The notes under the pieces were generated by a model. That model ran no database searches, was not told the DNA's origin, and saw nothing but the letters and a program-made list of their open reading frames with translations. From assembly GCF_000375525.1 (NCBI RefSeq), contig NZ_AQXC01000009.1, forward strand, positions 4,314 through 68,313: DNA of 64,000 nt. Direction: 5' to 3'. The stretch comes from Corynebacterium propinquum DSM 44285 (lineage in GTDB: Bacteria; Actinomycetota; Actinomycetes; Mycobacteriales; Mycobacteriaceae). The translations under genes and the position numbers were made by a program. Below, piece after piece: positions 16,869-28,796 of the stretch. Numbering within the stretch: the stretch's first letter is position 1; each line of letters begins with the position of its first letter.

Positions 16869-17207
16869 ATGACGCAGCCACAAGACATGCAACAGCTCAT
16901 TGCCCAGGCCGCCGAAATGCAGGCCAACCTGCAGAAGGCGCAGGAGGAGATCCTGGCCACCTCCGTTACCGGTAAAGCAGCCAACGGCCTGGTTGAGGTC
17001 ACCATGACCGGCGGAGCGGAAGTTACCGACATCAAGATTGATCCGCAGGTTGTCGATGCCGACGACGTCGACACGCTGCAGGACCTGATCCTCGGTGCAT
17101 TCCAGGACGGCCACCGCCAGGCTGGCGAGCTGGCCAAGGAAAAGATGGGCCCATTGTCGCAGGGCATGGGCGATGGCGACATCAACAACCTCATGGGTGG
17201 AATGTAA
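16869..17207 (+). CDS. YbaB/EbfC family nucleoid-associated protein
   Basis: A 112-residue protein beginning MTQPQDMQQLIAQAAEMQ, with the family's helical N-terminus and the GLVEVTMTGGAEVTDIKID strand region. Homologues bind DNA as dimers and are nearly always encoded between dnaX and recR, as here. AAGGAG lies about nine bases before ATG 16869; a longer frame from 16836 is rejected because it lacks a ribosome site. Its stop is directly followed by the GTG of recR, implying coupled translation. Confidence 0.92.
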   Translation: MTQPQDMQQLIAQAAEMQANLQKAQEEILATSVTGKAANGLVEVTMTGGAEVTDIKIDPQVVDADDVDTLQDLILGAFQDGHRQAGELAKEKMGPLSQGMGDGDINNLMGGM

Positions 17208-17867
17208 GTGTTCGAAGGTCCTTTACAAGACCTCATCGACGAATTCTCGCGCCTGCCTGGGATTGGGCCGAAAAGTGCCCAGCGGATCGCCTTCCATGTT
17301 CTGCACACAGAACCGGAAGACATTGACCGCCTCCAGCAGGCGCTTGCTGGTGTCCGCGACGGGGTTACGTTTTGCCGCATCTGCTGCAATATCTCCCGCG
17401 ACAGCGTGTGCCGCATCTGCCATGATTCCGGGCGTGATCGCTCGATGATCTGCGTAGTCGAAGAACCCAAAGACATCCAGTCCATCGAACGCACCGGCGA
17501 ATACACCGGCCGCTATCACGTGCTCGGTGGTGCGCTGGACCCGCTGGCGAATATTGGGCCGAAAGACCTCAACATCAGCCAGTTGTTGCAGCGCATCGGC
17601 GGTGTCGTGCAGGATCGCGAGCTGGCGGATTCCACCCCGGAACACCCGCTTTACGACGACGCCCCGGAGATTACCGAGGTGATTCTCGCGATGGATCCGA
17701 ATACCGAGGGCGAGGCGACCGCGTCCTACCTGGTGCGCCTGCTGCGGGATTTCCCGGATTTGAAAATTTCGCGGCTGGCCTCCGGAATGCCGCTGGGCGG
17801 CGATTTGGAATTCGTCGACGAGCTCACGCTATCCCGCGCGCTGTCCGGCCGCCTGCCCGTGCGCTAG
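17208..17867 (+). CDS. recR: Recombination protein RecR
   Basis: A RecR of 219 residues: helix-hairpin-helix region ([17 protein letters not shown], residues 13-29), a four-cysteine zinc finger (Cys56, Cys59, Cys68, Cys71), a Toprim domain ([20 protein letters not shown]) and the C-terminal ATP-like loop region. It acts in RecFOR loading of RecA at single-strand gaps. The start is GTG 17208, abutting the ybaB stop. Length and motif order are normal. Confidence 0.95.
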   Translation: MFEGPLQDLIDEFSRLPGIGPKSAQRIAFHVLHTEPEDIDRLQQALAGVRDGVTFCRICCNISRDSVCRICHDSGRDRSMICVVEEPKDIQSIERTGEYTGRYHVLGGALDPLANIGPKDLNISQLLQRIGGVVQDRELADSTPEHPLYDDAPEITEVILAMDPNTEGEATASYLVRLLRDFPDLKISRLASGMPLGGDLEFVDELTLSRALSGRLPVR

Positions 17868-17940
17868 CGCTGCCGCCATCCGTGTAGCGGCCGCCGCGGG
17901 CCCGCTGAGTGCCCGCCGAGGCCAACGATACTTTCGCGAC

Positions 17941-18882
17941 TTAGGGCCGCGGTTTCCCCGCGATCCAATACACGCACCACTGGATCGCCGTGGAATCCAA
18001 TCCGAAGACCGTCATACCCAGTTTGCGTGCGGTTTTCGCCATCCCAGATTCCCCACTGGCCCACAGATACTCCGGCTGAAATTCCGGGTGTTGGCGGGCC
18101 AGTTCTTGTACGTGGGCAGCCAGTAGTTCCTGGTGCTGCGCATAAGGGCCCGTGACGACGTCCACGCTGGCCAGCGTATTCTGCCACTGTTGCAGCGCGG
18201 CAGTTTCAATATCCGCCTCGGTTTCAGCGAGTGCGATCACGCGGGTGGTGCGCAGTGTATCCGGGTGGAAGCGCTGGCAGTATTCCAGAATCGCCCACAC
18301 CGACGGCAGTGCTGAAGGGTCCGCGATGAGTAGCTGCCTGCTACTGGGGTGGTGCCACAACCCGCGGGAAGCATAGATCGCGCATTCGTCACCTGCTTGT
18401 GCACGCAGCACCCAGTTCAATCCCGGGGCGGGGAAGGTGTGGTCGTCGGTGCTTTCTCGGCCCGTGCGTTTGCCGTGCGTGGCCACATCAAAACACGCGG
18501 TCGCATTCTCCCGGTCCAGTGCGCGGAAAGTGTACCAGCGCAGCTCTGGACGCCACGCGGAATCGCAGGAGGCAATGACGGCGCGTAGGTTCGCGCGGTC
18601 GCCGTCGGCAAGCGCGTTTTCTAAGCCGTCCAAGCTGTGCGCAGCTGTGGGCATGATCAGCCCGAAAAACTCATCAGGTCCAGTCAGGCGCAGATCCGCG
18701 AAAGCGGGGGAGTGCAGGTGCACCCGCAGGAGTTCGTCGGCAAGCACCTCCACAGACGTCACCCGGCAACGCACGAAATGATGGCGTGCGTCGCCGGGTG
18801 GGTTGGACAGGGTGGTGTCGAGAAACTCGTGGAGTTTGTCAGAGTGCTCGGCGGTATCTTGCGAGGTATGTCCATCAGCCAT
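17941..18882 (-). CDS. Siderophore-interacting protein, second copy
   Basis: A SIP-family flavoprotein of 313 residues with the FAD signature RWYTFRALD, a barrel domain (FVRCRVTSVEVLADELLRVH) and a SIP C-terminal domain (LWASGESGMAKTARK). It likely reduces imported ferric siderophores. The start codon lies five bases from a 15-of-19 match to the DtxR operator (18888-18906), so iron-dependent repression is well supported. The C-terminus (TAIQWCVYWIAGKPRP) has the tryptophans seen in ViuB-like proteins. It differs clearly from the copy at 1742-2659. Confidence 0.85.
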   Translation of the reverse strand: MADGHTSQDTAEHSDKLHEFLDTTLSNPPGDARHHFVRCRVTSVEVLADELLRVHLHSPAFADLRLTGPDEFFGLIMPTAAHSLDGLENALADGDRANLRAVIASCDSAWRPELRWYTFRALDRENATACFDVATHGKRTGRESTDDHTFPAPGLNWVLRAQAGDECAIYASRGLWHHPSSRQLLIADPSALPSVWAILEYCQRFHPDTLRTTRVIALAETEADIETAALQQWQNTLASVDVVTGPYAQHQELLAAHVQELARQHPEFQPEYLWASGESGMAKTARKLGMTVFGLDSTAIQWCVYWIAGKPRP

Positions 18883-18887
18883 GTGGT

Positions 18888-18906
18888 TTATCTTAGGCTA
18901 GCGTAA
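18888..18906. promoter_or_regulatory. DtxR-type iron box
   Basis: TTATCTTAGGCTAGCGTAA matches the corynebacterial DtxR consensus TWAGGTTAGSCTAACCTWA at 15 of 19 positions with intact centre and symmetry. It lies directly upstream of the second siderophore-interacting gene. Confidence 0.7.
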
Positions 18907-18964
18907 GAATTATTGGCCAGTGGGTAGCGTCTGCGCGCCGCGGCTATAATTTTGCGGCGTGCGC

Positions 18965-19801
18965 TTAGCGCAGGCGTTCGGTGCGCAGCTGCTCGATGGC
19001 CGGGATCTCCAACGGTTCCAGCTCATCCAACGTGCACCCCAATGCCATGGACAACACCAGATCCGCCAACTGCGGATTGCGCGCCAGGGCAGGGCCGTGC
19101 ATGTAGGTTGCGATGACCGATCCTTGCACCGCGCCTTCGGCTCGAGTTTGCGCAGCAACATCGTCGGCTGCGCCAGCACGGGCAGCATCGGCATCGCAGT
19201 TACCAATACCAGTGGTGATAGCACCCAAAGGGTGGGCATCCGGGCCGAGCACACTGGCGCCCATGTGGTTTTCGAAACCAGTCAGCGGGGAAGTCAGGCT
19301 ACTGGTGACACCGGCTTGCGTTGGTTGCGAAGCGACCTCACCAATCGCACGCTTTTGCAATGTGACGGTCCGGGCGTCAATTAAGCCCAGCCCCTCGACT
19401 TCCCGGCCCGCAGCGCGGAAAGTCTCGCCGACCAGCTGAAAACCAGCGCAAATAGCGAAAACTGGCGCACCAGCGCGGGCAGCTTTGTGCAGGCCGCCGT
19501 CGGCAAGCAAATGCTCTACTGCCAGGATCTGCGCGCTATCTTCGCCACCGCCCACGGTATAGGCGTCGAGCTGGCTTGGCACCGGCTCGCCGAGCTTGAT
19601 CGGGTGAATCTGCGCCGAAATCCCCCGCATGCGGGCGCGTTGACGCAGCACCAGCGCATTGCCGTCGTCGCCGTAGGTGCCCAACACGTCCGGCAGCACC
19701 AGACCAATATTCAGCTCTGCCTTTTTCGCTGACTCGCTGGCTTCGGCAGTGCGCTCAGCTGCGTTATGGTTGGCCGCAGCGTTGTGCTTATCGTGTGCCA
19801 T
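18965..19801 (-). CDS. gatD: Lipid II isoglutaminyl synthase, glutamine amidotransferase subunit
   Basis: GatD supplies ammonia from glutamine so that MurT can amidate D-glutamate in lipid II. The class I glutaminase-like domain has the nucleophile Cys118 in PVFAICAGFQLVGE and the histidine in TYMHGPALARNP. The first 30 residues are an alanine/asparagine-rich extension. It begins 15 bases after murT, in the usual murT-gatD operon order. The carboxyl terminus is of normal length. Confidence 0.92.
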   Translation of the reverse strand: MAHDKHNAAANHNAAERTAEASESAKKAELNIGLVLPDVLGTYGDDGNALVLRQRARMRGISAQIHPIKLGEPVPSQLDAYTVGGGEDSAQILAVEHLLADGGLHKAARAGAPVFAICAGFQLVGETFRAAGREVEGLGLIDARTVTLQKRAIGEVASQPTQAGVTSSLTSPLTGFENHMGASVLGPDAHPLGAITTGIGNCDADAARAGAADDVAAQTRAEGAVQGSVIATYMHGPALARNPQLADLVLSMALGCTLDELEPLEIPAIEQLRTERLR

Positions 19802-19816
19802 ATTCGCTGCTATCTC

Positions 19817-21199
19817 CTAAGCTTCCTCGGAACGGGCGGTGGAATTTTTCGGCGCGGAATTCTGTACCTGCGCTGCCTGGGATGCAGAAGAATCACCGCG
19901 CTCTAAAGCCTTCTTCAAATCCCGGAAGGCAGTGTAATTCGCCAACACCTCAATACGCCCGGCTGGGCACGCATCGATGGCTTTCACCGGATCAGCGATT
20001 AACTCGTGGCTGATATCGGCATAAACCAAACGCACCGCCAGGTCTGTGCCACGCTCACCGGAAGCCTTTACGGACTGCTCGGCGAAATCCTCAAACGTGA
20101 CATCCCACAGCCAGGACAAATCCTCCCCGTCGGCGACTTGCCCGTTCACCGCGATCACCAAACCTTCGGCGCTGCGATCCACCATGGACAACGCCTCTTG
20201 CCAGCCAGCCGGGTTTTTTGCCAGCAACAAGCGAATTTCATGCTCGCCGCGGGTGATCGTGGAATAACGCCCGGCGACATCATCCACCTGCTCGGTGGCG
20301 GACACAGCCTGTTCGAAGCCGACGCCGAAGGCCTCGACTGCCGCGGCGATGGCCTGGGTAGCGTTGCCCCGATTGGCCCGGCCCGGCAGGGCCAGGTTCA
20401 TCGGGTGCGCGGCGTCGTCCAGCGACGAGCTGCGCGTAATGCCCTCGTCCGTGATCGTCCAATCTGGGGTGGGGCGTTCGAAGGTGGAGCCGTCGGCAAG
20501 CTTTTTCGCTGCGTACCAATGCTCGCCGTCGCGCACAATCGCGCCACCCGTGCGCGGGCAGGTGGTGGATTCACCGAGCCAGCCGCCGCCAGCGGCTACC
20601 CACACCACGTTCGGGGCGTCATAAGCCACCGAGGTGATCAGCACGTCGTCGCAGTTCGCGATGACAGTCATGTCCGGGTGCGCCGTAATGGCGCCGCGCA
20701 AAGTGCGCTCAATCTTGTTGATCTCCCCGACGCGGTCCAGCTGATCGCGTGACAGGTTCAGCAGCACCAGCGCCTGCGGATTGATCTTGTCCGCAACCTG
20801 CGGCACGTGCAGTTCGTCCACCTCCAGGGCGAGGACTTCAGCATGACGGCCCGCCAACAGTGCAGAGATGATTCCGGCATCCATGTTGTCGCCGCCCTCA
20901 TTCGTGGCGACAGAATACTCACTGCGCAGCGCATTCGCCAGCATGCGGGTGGTGGTGGACTTTCCGTTCGTGCCGGTGACCAGCACAGCCGGGCGATCGT
21001 CGGCAAGATTGTGCATGACGTTCGGGTCGATCTTGTCCGCGAGCAAACCGCCGATCATGCCACCCGCTCCCCGGCCGGTTGCGCGCGAGGCTACCGTCGC
21101 CAAGCGAGCGACGGTTGTGGCCACCCGCGTGCGGGCACGGGACACGATGGACACCGGCGATGACGGTGATGACGACGCAGAAGACTTAGTCATAGGCAT
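19817..21199 (-). CDS. murT: Lipid II isoglutaminyl synthase, Mur ligase-like subunit
   Basis: A Mur-ligase of 460 residues with the P-loop VTGTNGKSTTTR (residues 75-86), the central domain (LNLSRDQLDRVGEINKIE) and the C-terminal DUF1727 region. It activates the stem D-glutamate by ATP for amidation by GatD-derived ammonia. MurT proteins usually carry a four-cysteine zinc ribbon in the middle domain; here the equivalent stretch reads TTCPRTGGAIV, and the protein has only three cysteines in all, so the ribbon cannot bind zinc in the usual way. Start may be at residue 3. Confidence 0.9.
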   Translation of the reverse strand: MPMTKSSASSSPSSPVSIVSRARTRVATTVARLATVASRATGRGAGGMIGGLLADKIDPNVMHNLADDRPAVLVTGTNGKSTTTRMLANALRSEYSVATNEGGDNMDAGIISALLAGRHAEVLALEVDELHVPQVADKINPQALVLLNLSRDQLDRVGEINKIERTLRGAITAHPDMTVIANCDDVLITSVAYDAPNVVWVAAGGGWLGESTTCPRTGGAIVRDGEHWYAAKKLADGSTFERPTPDWTITDEGITRSSSLDDAAHPMNLALPGRANRGNATQAIAAAVEAFGVGFEQAVSATEQVDDVAGRYSTITRGEHEIRLLLAKNPAGWQEALSMVDRSAEGLVIAVNGQVADGEDLSWLWDVTFEDFAEQSVKASGERGTDLAVRLVYADISHELIADPVKAIDACPAGRIEVLANYTAFRDLKKALERGDSSASQAAQVQNSAPKNSTARSEEA

Positions 21200-21224
21200 C
21201 TAGGATAGTAAAAAGGCGTGGTTA

Positions 21225-22610
21225 CTAGTGGGATGTGTGGTTTGAGCCACTCGCAGGATTCGGTGTTCCTTTGCGCGAAGAGCTGCGGCGCCGCCTATGG
21301 GAACGGGATTTTTTCCGTGGCTGCTTTCCTGTTTGATTTTCATTCTGTTTTTCTGCCTGCTTGGGGTGCTGTTTCACGGACGCTTTGCCGGATTGTTGCT
21401 TCCCGGATTGTTGTTTGCCGGATGCCTTCCCCGCAGGCTGGCTAGGTACCGCCCGCGGGTGCGTGGATTGTTCCACTGGCGCATCAGGATCCAGGTGTGG
21501 CTTCACGCGGGTGAGCGCATCCAAAAAAGCAGTATCCCCGAGCAGCGGAATGCCTTTGCGTACCGCGTGCATAGCCTTGCCCCGCAGGTCAGTGGTCTTA
21601 TTGCACACCACCACCGAGACCCCACGGTGCAGATGCTCGCGATACACCAACCCGGCCTCAGTCAACGCGGTGACGATGGTATCGGGACTATAACCGATCT
21701 CATCAGCAACCACGACCTCCATGCCCTCGACCAAAGACCGGCCCGGCACATATTTTCCGGGATTGGCTAAGGTCAGCTCAGCTTCGGCGGATTCCACGCG
21801 TATGTGGCTGCGTTGCAAACCACAGCGATCCGCCCGTAGATCATCCGGGTGGTAGCTAGCGATCAGCTCATGGTCGGCGCCCGATGACTTCTGCGCGGCT
21901 TCGTGCTGATGCTGAAAAATATCCCACAATAAATGCGTGGTTTCGCGGGTGGTTTCTTCTTGGCTGCGCCCAGCACGCACAGCTGATGCCACCGGACTAA
22001 TCGCCGACAAACCCATCGCGCGAGCCACGCCGGCAGGTCGAATATCCGTGAACGGAACTTCTTGCCGACGCGCAGTGGCCAGCGTGTCGACGATTGTGGC
22101 AGGCTGCGGCACATGCCCGACGCGCTGGCGCTTGCGGTTGCCCTTGCGGGAGCGCCGCCGGTTGGCACGTGCAGCAGCACTCATCGCGCGCTTGGCCTCG
22201 GAAACCAGAAAACCCCAGGTTAACGGCAGATCGTGGACGATCAGCGTGCGGTCGTCGATAAGCCGGTCGAGTGGCTTCAGGATCTTGGCAAAGCGCTGGC
22301 CGTTGTTCACTTCTTCGCGGGAAAGCCCGTGATAATGCCGGGGCCCCGGGTCTTCGCCCGGGTTGAGTACGGCGTGAAAGGCCTCTCCGGTCTCGCCATC
22401 GTCGTTAAAGGTCACGGCATCGACTGCCACCAGGCGAGCAGTCGATGGGTGAATACCGGAAGTCTGTACCGTGAGCGCCAAGAAAGGATAGGCGGCAACT
22501 GCCTCGCGGCGAGCCTGCTCTTTAGGATGCAGCTCACCCGAGGAGTCCTGAGTATTCGTGACGTTGTTGTCGGTGTTGCCGGTGTCGTCGGTATCGGTAT
22601 GCGAGGTCAT
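21225..22610 (-). CDS. DnaQ-like exonuclease-fold protein with BRCT domain, degenerate active site
   Basis: The fold of the DEDDh exonucleases is recognisable over residues about 40-210 (TVQTSGIHPSTARLVAVDAV; HDLPLTWGFLVSEA; a late TTHLLWDIF). But the acidic residues of motif I (normally DxE) read T-V-Q, and the motif II aspartate is threonine, so metal-dependent cleavage is unlikely. A BRCT-like domain follows (residues about 285-370, GMEVVVADEIGYSPDTIVTA). The last 90 residues are a Lys/Gln/Ser-rich tail. Related proteins in the genus are usually annotated as Pol III epsilon-like. It lies between murT and leuA; an epsilon subunit role is doubtful. Confidence 0.7.
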   Translation of the reverse strand: MTSHTDTDDTGNTDNNVTNTQDSSGELHPKEQARREAVAAYPFLALTVQTSGIHPSTARLVAVDAVTFNDDGETGEAFHAVLNPGEDPGPRHYHGLSREEVNNGQRFAKILKPLDRLIDDRTLIVHDLPLTWGFLVSEAKRAMSAAARANRRRSRKGNRKRQRVGHVPQPATIVDTLATARRQEVPFTDIRPAGVARAMGLSAISPVASAVRAGRSQEETTRETTHLLWDIFQHQHEAAQKSSGADHELIASYHPDDLRADRCGLQRSHIRVESAEAELTLANPGKYVPGRSLVEGMEVVVADEIGYSPDTIVTALTEAGLVYREHLHRGVSVVVCNKTTDLRGKAMHAVRKGIPLLGDTAFLDALTRVKPHLDPDAPVEQSTHPRAVPSQPAGKASGKQQSGKQQSGKASVKQHPKQAEKQNENQTGKQPRKKSRSHRRRRSSSRKGTPNPASGSNHTSH

Positions 22611-22702
22611 TAGTACAGCAGTCTAGTGCACTACACAGAGGCCTAGCCTAAGTCCTGCAGCGGCTACGTTCTGCTAGGGGTATGTCTTACAGAGCCTACG
22701 TA

Positions 22703-24541
<1,839 letters not shown>

Positions 24542-24680
24542 TTACAGCGGAGTTCGGATTGAGCGGTGCCTGGTTTTCACAGGGGCTCTGTTCGGCCGGC
24601 ATATGTGCGTGCCCGGGGCGAGGTGCAACAGCTACGCGAATAACCGCGACGGGGCGCCGACCAAACTGTCGTTGTTGGCT

Positions 24681-24731
24681 CTAAAACCCGCCGCGGCTGC
24701 TAAGGAGAAGAAAGCGTGCCCCGGAAATCAT
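24681..24731 (-). CDS. leuL: Leucine leader peptide upstream of leuA
   Basis: A 16-codon frame on the leuA strand encodes MISGARFLLLSSRGGF with three consecutive leucines. In C. glutamicum a similar Leu-rich leader peptide lies before leuA and controls it by attenuation; I recall the two sharing the LLL..RGG pattern. Few bases precede the ATG that could act as a ribosome site, so the transcript may be leaderless, as reported for many corynebacterial messages. I did not find a clear terminator with a T-run between it and leuA. Confidence 0.7.
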   Translation of the reverse strand: MISGARFLLLSSRGGF

Positions 24732-24900
24732 GTGGTACAGACTACACAAAATTTGTTGTGTGTGCGAAAGTCGCCGAATATTTCGGCATGCATATAAGTC
24801 TGGGACGCAGGGCACATACTATGATATGAATAAGCATTAACCTGCGTTTTTGAGCCGCAAAGACAGCAGAAACGAACGATCAGGAAGGGCAGCTGGCCTC
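24732..24900. promoter_or_regulatory. Divergent control region between leuL-leuA and lysC
   Basis: The region holds a perfect 15-bp inverted repeat GCCGAATATTTCGGC (24773-24787) and a second imperfect one around CACAAAATTTGTTGTG (24745-24760) close to the leuA leader. TATGAT at 24820-24825 is a candidate -10 for lysC, with a leader of about 70 bases. Which regulator uses the palindromes is unknown. Confidence 0.45.
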
Positions 24901-26166
24901 ATGGCACTAGTTGTGCAGAAATACGGGGGTTCATCCCTAGAAAGCGCGGAGCGGATCCGGGCGGTAGCAGACCGTATTGTTGCCACGAAAAAGGCTGGCA
25001 ATGACGTCGTCGTGGTGTGTTCGGCAATGGGTGATACTACCGACGAGCTGCTAGACCTTGCGGCGTCGGTGAACCCAGTTCCTCCGCAGCGCGAACTCGA
25101 TATGTTGTTGACCGCCGGTGAGCGAATTTCGAACGCTCTGGTGGCGATGGCCGTGGATTCGTTAGGGGCGAAGGCGCAATCATTTACTGGTTCCCAGGCT
25201 GGTGTGCTGACAACCGAGCGGCACGGTAATGCCCGTATTCTTAACGTCACCCCGGGGCGTCTGCAGGAATCGCTGGACGAAGGCAAGATCTGCATCGTCG
25301 CTGGTTTCCAGGGCGTCAACAAGGACACTCGTGATGTCACCACGCTTGGGCGCGGCGGTTCGGATACTACTGCTGTGGCCTTGGCGGCGGCTTTGAACGC
25401 GGATGTGTGCGAGATTTATTCCGACGTCGACGGTGTGTATACGGCTGATCCGCGCATTGTGCCGAATGCCCGCAAGCTGGAACAGCTGTCATTCGAAGAG
25501 ATGCTGGAAATGGCTGCCGTCGGCTCCAAGATCTTGGTGCTGCGCAGCGTCGAATATGCCCGCGCGCACAACGTCGCCCTGCGTGTACGTTCGTCTTATA
25601 GCAACGACCCCGGCACTTTGGTGTCCGGTTCAATGGAGGATATCCCAATGGAAGATGCAGTACTGACTGGTGTTGCCACCGATAAGTCCGAAGCCAAGGT
25701 GACCGTGCTGGGTATTCCAGATAAGCCGGGCGAGGCTGCCAAAGTGTTCCGTGCCATCGCGGATGCCGAGATCAACATCGATATGGTGCTGCAGAATATC
25801 TCCACCGTGGAAGATGGCATCACTGACATCACCTTTACCTGCCCGCGTGAAGACGGCCCACGGGCGGTGGAGATCTTGTCGAAGCTGAGCCGCGAAGGTA
25901 ACTGGTCGCAGGTGCTTTACGACGATCAGGTGGGCAAGGTGTCCCTGGTTGGTGCCGGCATGAAATCGCACCCAGGCGTGACTGCTGATTTCACCGAGGC
26001 ATTGCGCGATGCTGGTGTGAACATGGAACTGATTTCGACCTCCGAGATCCGGATTTCTGTCCTGCTGCGCGAATCGGATCTGGAAAAAGCCACCCGTGCG
26101 CTGCATGATCGTTTTGATCTCGGCGGTGACGAAGATGTCACCGTCTATGCTGGAACCGGACGCTAA
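24901..26166 (+). CDS. lysC: Aspartate kinase, alpha subunit
   Basis: The enzyme phosphorylates aspartate as the entry step to lysine, threonine, methionine and diaminopimelate. The kinase domain starts with [19 protein letters not shown] and includes [13 protein letters not shown]; two ACT regulatory domains follow from about residue 255. At 421 residues it equals the C. glutamicum enzyme. ATG 24901 is preceded by AGGAAGGG; an upstream in-frame start at 24850 is unlikely. An internal start at 25648 should give the separate beta subunit. asd follows in the same operon. Confidence 0.95.
   Translation: MALVVQKYGGSSLESAERIRAVADRIVATKKAGNDVVVVCSAMGDTTDELLDLAASVNPVPPQRELDMLLTAGERISNALVAMAVDSLGAKAQSFTGSQAGVLTTERHGNARILNVTPGRLQESLDEGKICIVAGFQGVNKDTRDVTTLGRGGSDTTAVALAAALNADVCEIYSDVDGVYTADPRIVPNARKLEQLSFEEMLEMAAVGSKILVLRSVEYARAHNVALRVRSSYSNDPGTLVSGSMEDIPMEDAVLTGVATDKSEAKVTVLGIPDKPGEAAKVFRAIADAEINIDMVLQNISTVEDGITDITFTCPREDGPRAVEILSKLSREGNWSQVLYDDQVGKVSLVGAGMKSHPGVTADFTEALRDAGVNMELISTSEIRISVLLRESDLEKATRALHDRFDLGGDEDVTVYAGTGR
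25648..26166 (+). CDS. Aspartate kinase beta subunit from an internal start
   Basis: Within lysC, GGAGG at 25635-25639 lies eight bases before the in-frame ATG 25648. Translation from there gives a 172-residue protein made of the two ACT domains, matching the known in-frame overlapping beta subunit of corynebacterial aspartate kinase. It binds threonine and lysine for concerted feedback inhibition in an alpha2-beta2 complex. Confidence 0.75.
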   Translation: MEDAVLTGVATDKSEAKVTVLGIPDKPGEAAKVFRAIADAEINIDMVLQNISTVEDGITDITFTCPREDGPRAVEILSKLSREGNWSQVLYDDQVGKVSLVGAGMKSHPGVTADFTEALRDAGVNMELISTSEIRISVLLRESDLEKATRALHDRFDLGGDEDVTVYAGTGR

Positions 26167-27240
<1,074 letters not shown>

Positions 27241-27302
27241 CGGTAGACACGGCCGCGGCCGGCGGTTGTGGCTGCGGCTAGTGCTATTGCTTACGACAAC
27301 CT

Positions 27303-27345
27303 AAAAGCAGGCACCCACTCGGTTTTCCGGTGGGTGCCTGCTTTC
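27303..27345. terminator. Strong bidirectional terminator after asd
   Basis: AAAGCAGGCACCCAC (27304-27318) pairs perfectly with GTGGGTGCCTGCTTT (27330-27344), a 15-bp stem with A- and T-rich ends. It can stop transcripts of asd from the left and of the YkvI-like gene from the right. Confidence 0.85.
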
Positions 27346-27400
27346 GTGTGTATTGCTGCTTCGTGCTTGCTCCGGCTCAGTCTTTACTCCGGTTTGGTCT

Positions 27401-28708
27401 TTATTCCGGTTTGGTGTGTTCCACATAGACGACGCTGCCAGCAGGCATATCGCGGTCGTAGTCAACGTCGGGATCGTTTTCTAGCTCGTCGTCGATTTCT
27501 TCTTTGATGCTGTGCAAGAATTCCTCGGAACCCATGTTGGACTGGGCTGCCAGGGTTGTCAGCTCGCGGTCGTTCTTTTTGCTGAAACGTACGCGCGGGT
27601 CAACCTTGCGGGACATGAGTTCGCGGCCGCGGCGACGGCGCTGGCCTTCGGTGCGCATGGTGCGGAAATTGCGCACCCAAGCCCAGATCAGCACGACGAT
27701 CAACAGCATGCCGATATAGCCCAGCACTGGGTAGACGTAGCTGACCAGCTGGCGGAAGCCAACGAAGGACAGCACGAAACCGATCAAACAGGCCGCGACG
27801 TAGACGCGGAAGAATTTTTCTGGTGAGTTGCGTGTCAGCCGTTTCGCCAACGCATAGAACATACCGATGGCGGTGTTGAAGACCATGCCGTAGAGCACGA
27901 CCGTCATGATGTGGCCCAATGCTGGGTGCAGGCTGATCATCAGCGCCAGCATCGGCATATCTGCATCTTTGGTGGTCTCGACGGTGAAGTACATGCTCAT
28001 GACCAGCAACAGCAGCAACGAGAGGAAGACCGCGCCGCCGATGGCACCGCCGATTCCTGCCTCGCGGGTGTCCATGAAGCTACCGCCGATCACAATCGCC
28101 ATGGACACGGCGACGATCACTTGGAAGGCAATGTTGTTGATCGCAGAAATCCACCAGTTTGGCAGAGTGGTGTGTACCTCGGTGGAAGCCTGCTGAATAT
28201 TATCCCAGTTCGGATCTACCGTGATCACCGTGTAGATCGCGGTACCCAGCACCATGATGATCAAAAATGGTGTGATGACACCGATGACCGCGGTGGTTTT
28301 TTCGACATCCAGCAATCCCACCAGGATGGTCATGATCAACATCAAGGTCGCGCCGATCCACGTCGGCCAGCCCCAGGCTTCTGTGAGGTTGGAGCCACCA
28401 CCGGCGAACATCACGAAACCGATGGAAAATAGCGTAGCGATGGTGCCCCAGTCCAAAATTTTCGCGATGATTGGGCTGTTGGTGATGCGGTCAATCACGG
28501 CGGTGTGCTCGCGGGCTTGGTAGTAGCTGCCGAGCTGCAAAATGGCGATACCACAGATGATCATGACGACGGAGCCGAGCAATGCTCCGACAATTCCCCA
28601 GTTTCCGAAGGCCACGAAATACGTCATGGCCTCCTGCCCGGATGCGAAACCGGCGCCGGCCAGGGTTCCGACGAAGGCCATCGAGATGGCTAACGATCGT
28701 TTGAGCAT
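27401..28708 (-). CDS. YkvI-family multi-pass membrane protein
   Basis: A membrane protein of 435 residues with about ten to twelve helices, starting MLKRSLAISMAFVGTLAGAG, the glycine-rich first helix typical of the YkvI family within the amino acid/spore-germination transporter superfamily. The C-terminal 90 residues are soluble, basic then very acidic (EEIDDELENDPDVDYDRD). The ATG at 28708 is preferred; the frame is open further upstream but that sequence is not membrane-like and runs into sigC. Substrate unknown. Confidence 0.75.
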   Translation of the reverse strand: MLKRSLAISMAFVGTLAGAGFASGQEAMTYFVAFGNWGIVGALLGSVVMIICGIAILQLGSYYQAREHTAVIDRITNSPIIAKILDWGTIATLFSIGFVMFAGGGSNLTEAWGWPTWIGATLMLIMTILVGLLDVEKTTAVIGVITPFLIIMVLGTAIYTVITVDPNWDNIQQASTEVHTTLPNWWISAINNIAFQVIVAVSMAIVIGGSFMDTREAGIGGAIGGAVFLSLLLLLVMSMYFTVETTKDADMPMLALMISLHPALGHIMTVVLYGMVFNTAIGMFYALAKRLTRNSPEKFFRVYVAACLIGFVLSFVGFRQLVSYVYPVLGYIGMLLIVVLIWAWVRNFRTMRTEGQRRRRGRELMSRKVDPRVRFSKKNDRELTTLAAQSNMGSEEFLHSIKEEIDDELENDPDVDYDRDMPAGSVVYVEHTKPE

Positions 28709-28796
28709 GAAGACAACAACTCCGAATCTGTGAGCGCGCTGTGAACGCGCATCCGAAAAACTATGAACGTTCAACGGAATATAACAGTTTCTGTGA

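Noticed and set aside
15156..16881. Long minus-strand reading frames (up to 224 residues) opposite dnaX
   Set aside because: They are antisense to the low-complexity dnaX linker, Arg/Cys/Ser-rich with no family resemblance, and exist because the coding strand avoids stops in that frame.
24850..24900. Longer lysC starting at 24850
   Set aside because: The extra residues do not match the enzyme family, while ATG 24901 has a ribosome site and gives exactly the usual 421 residues.
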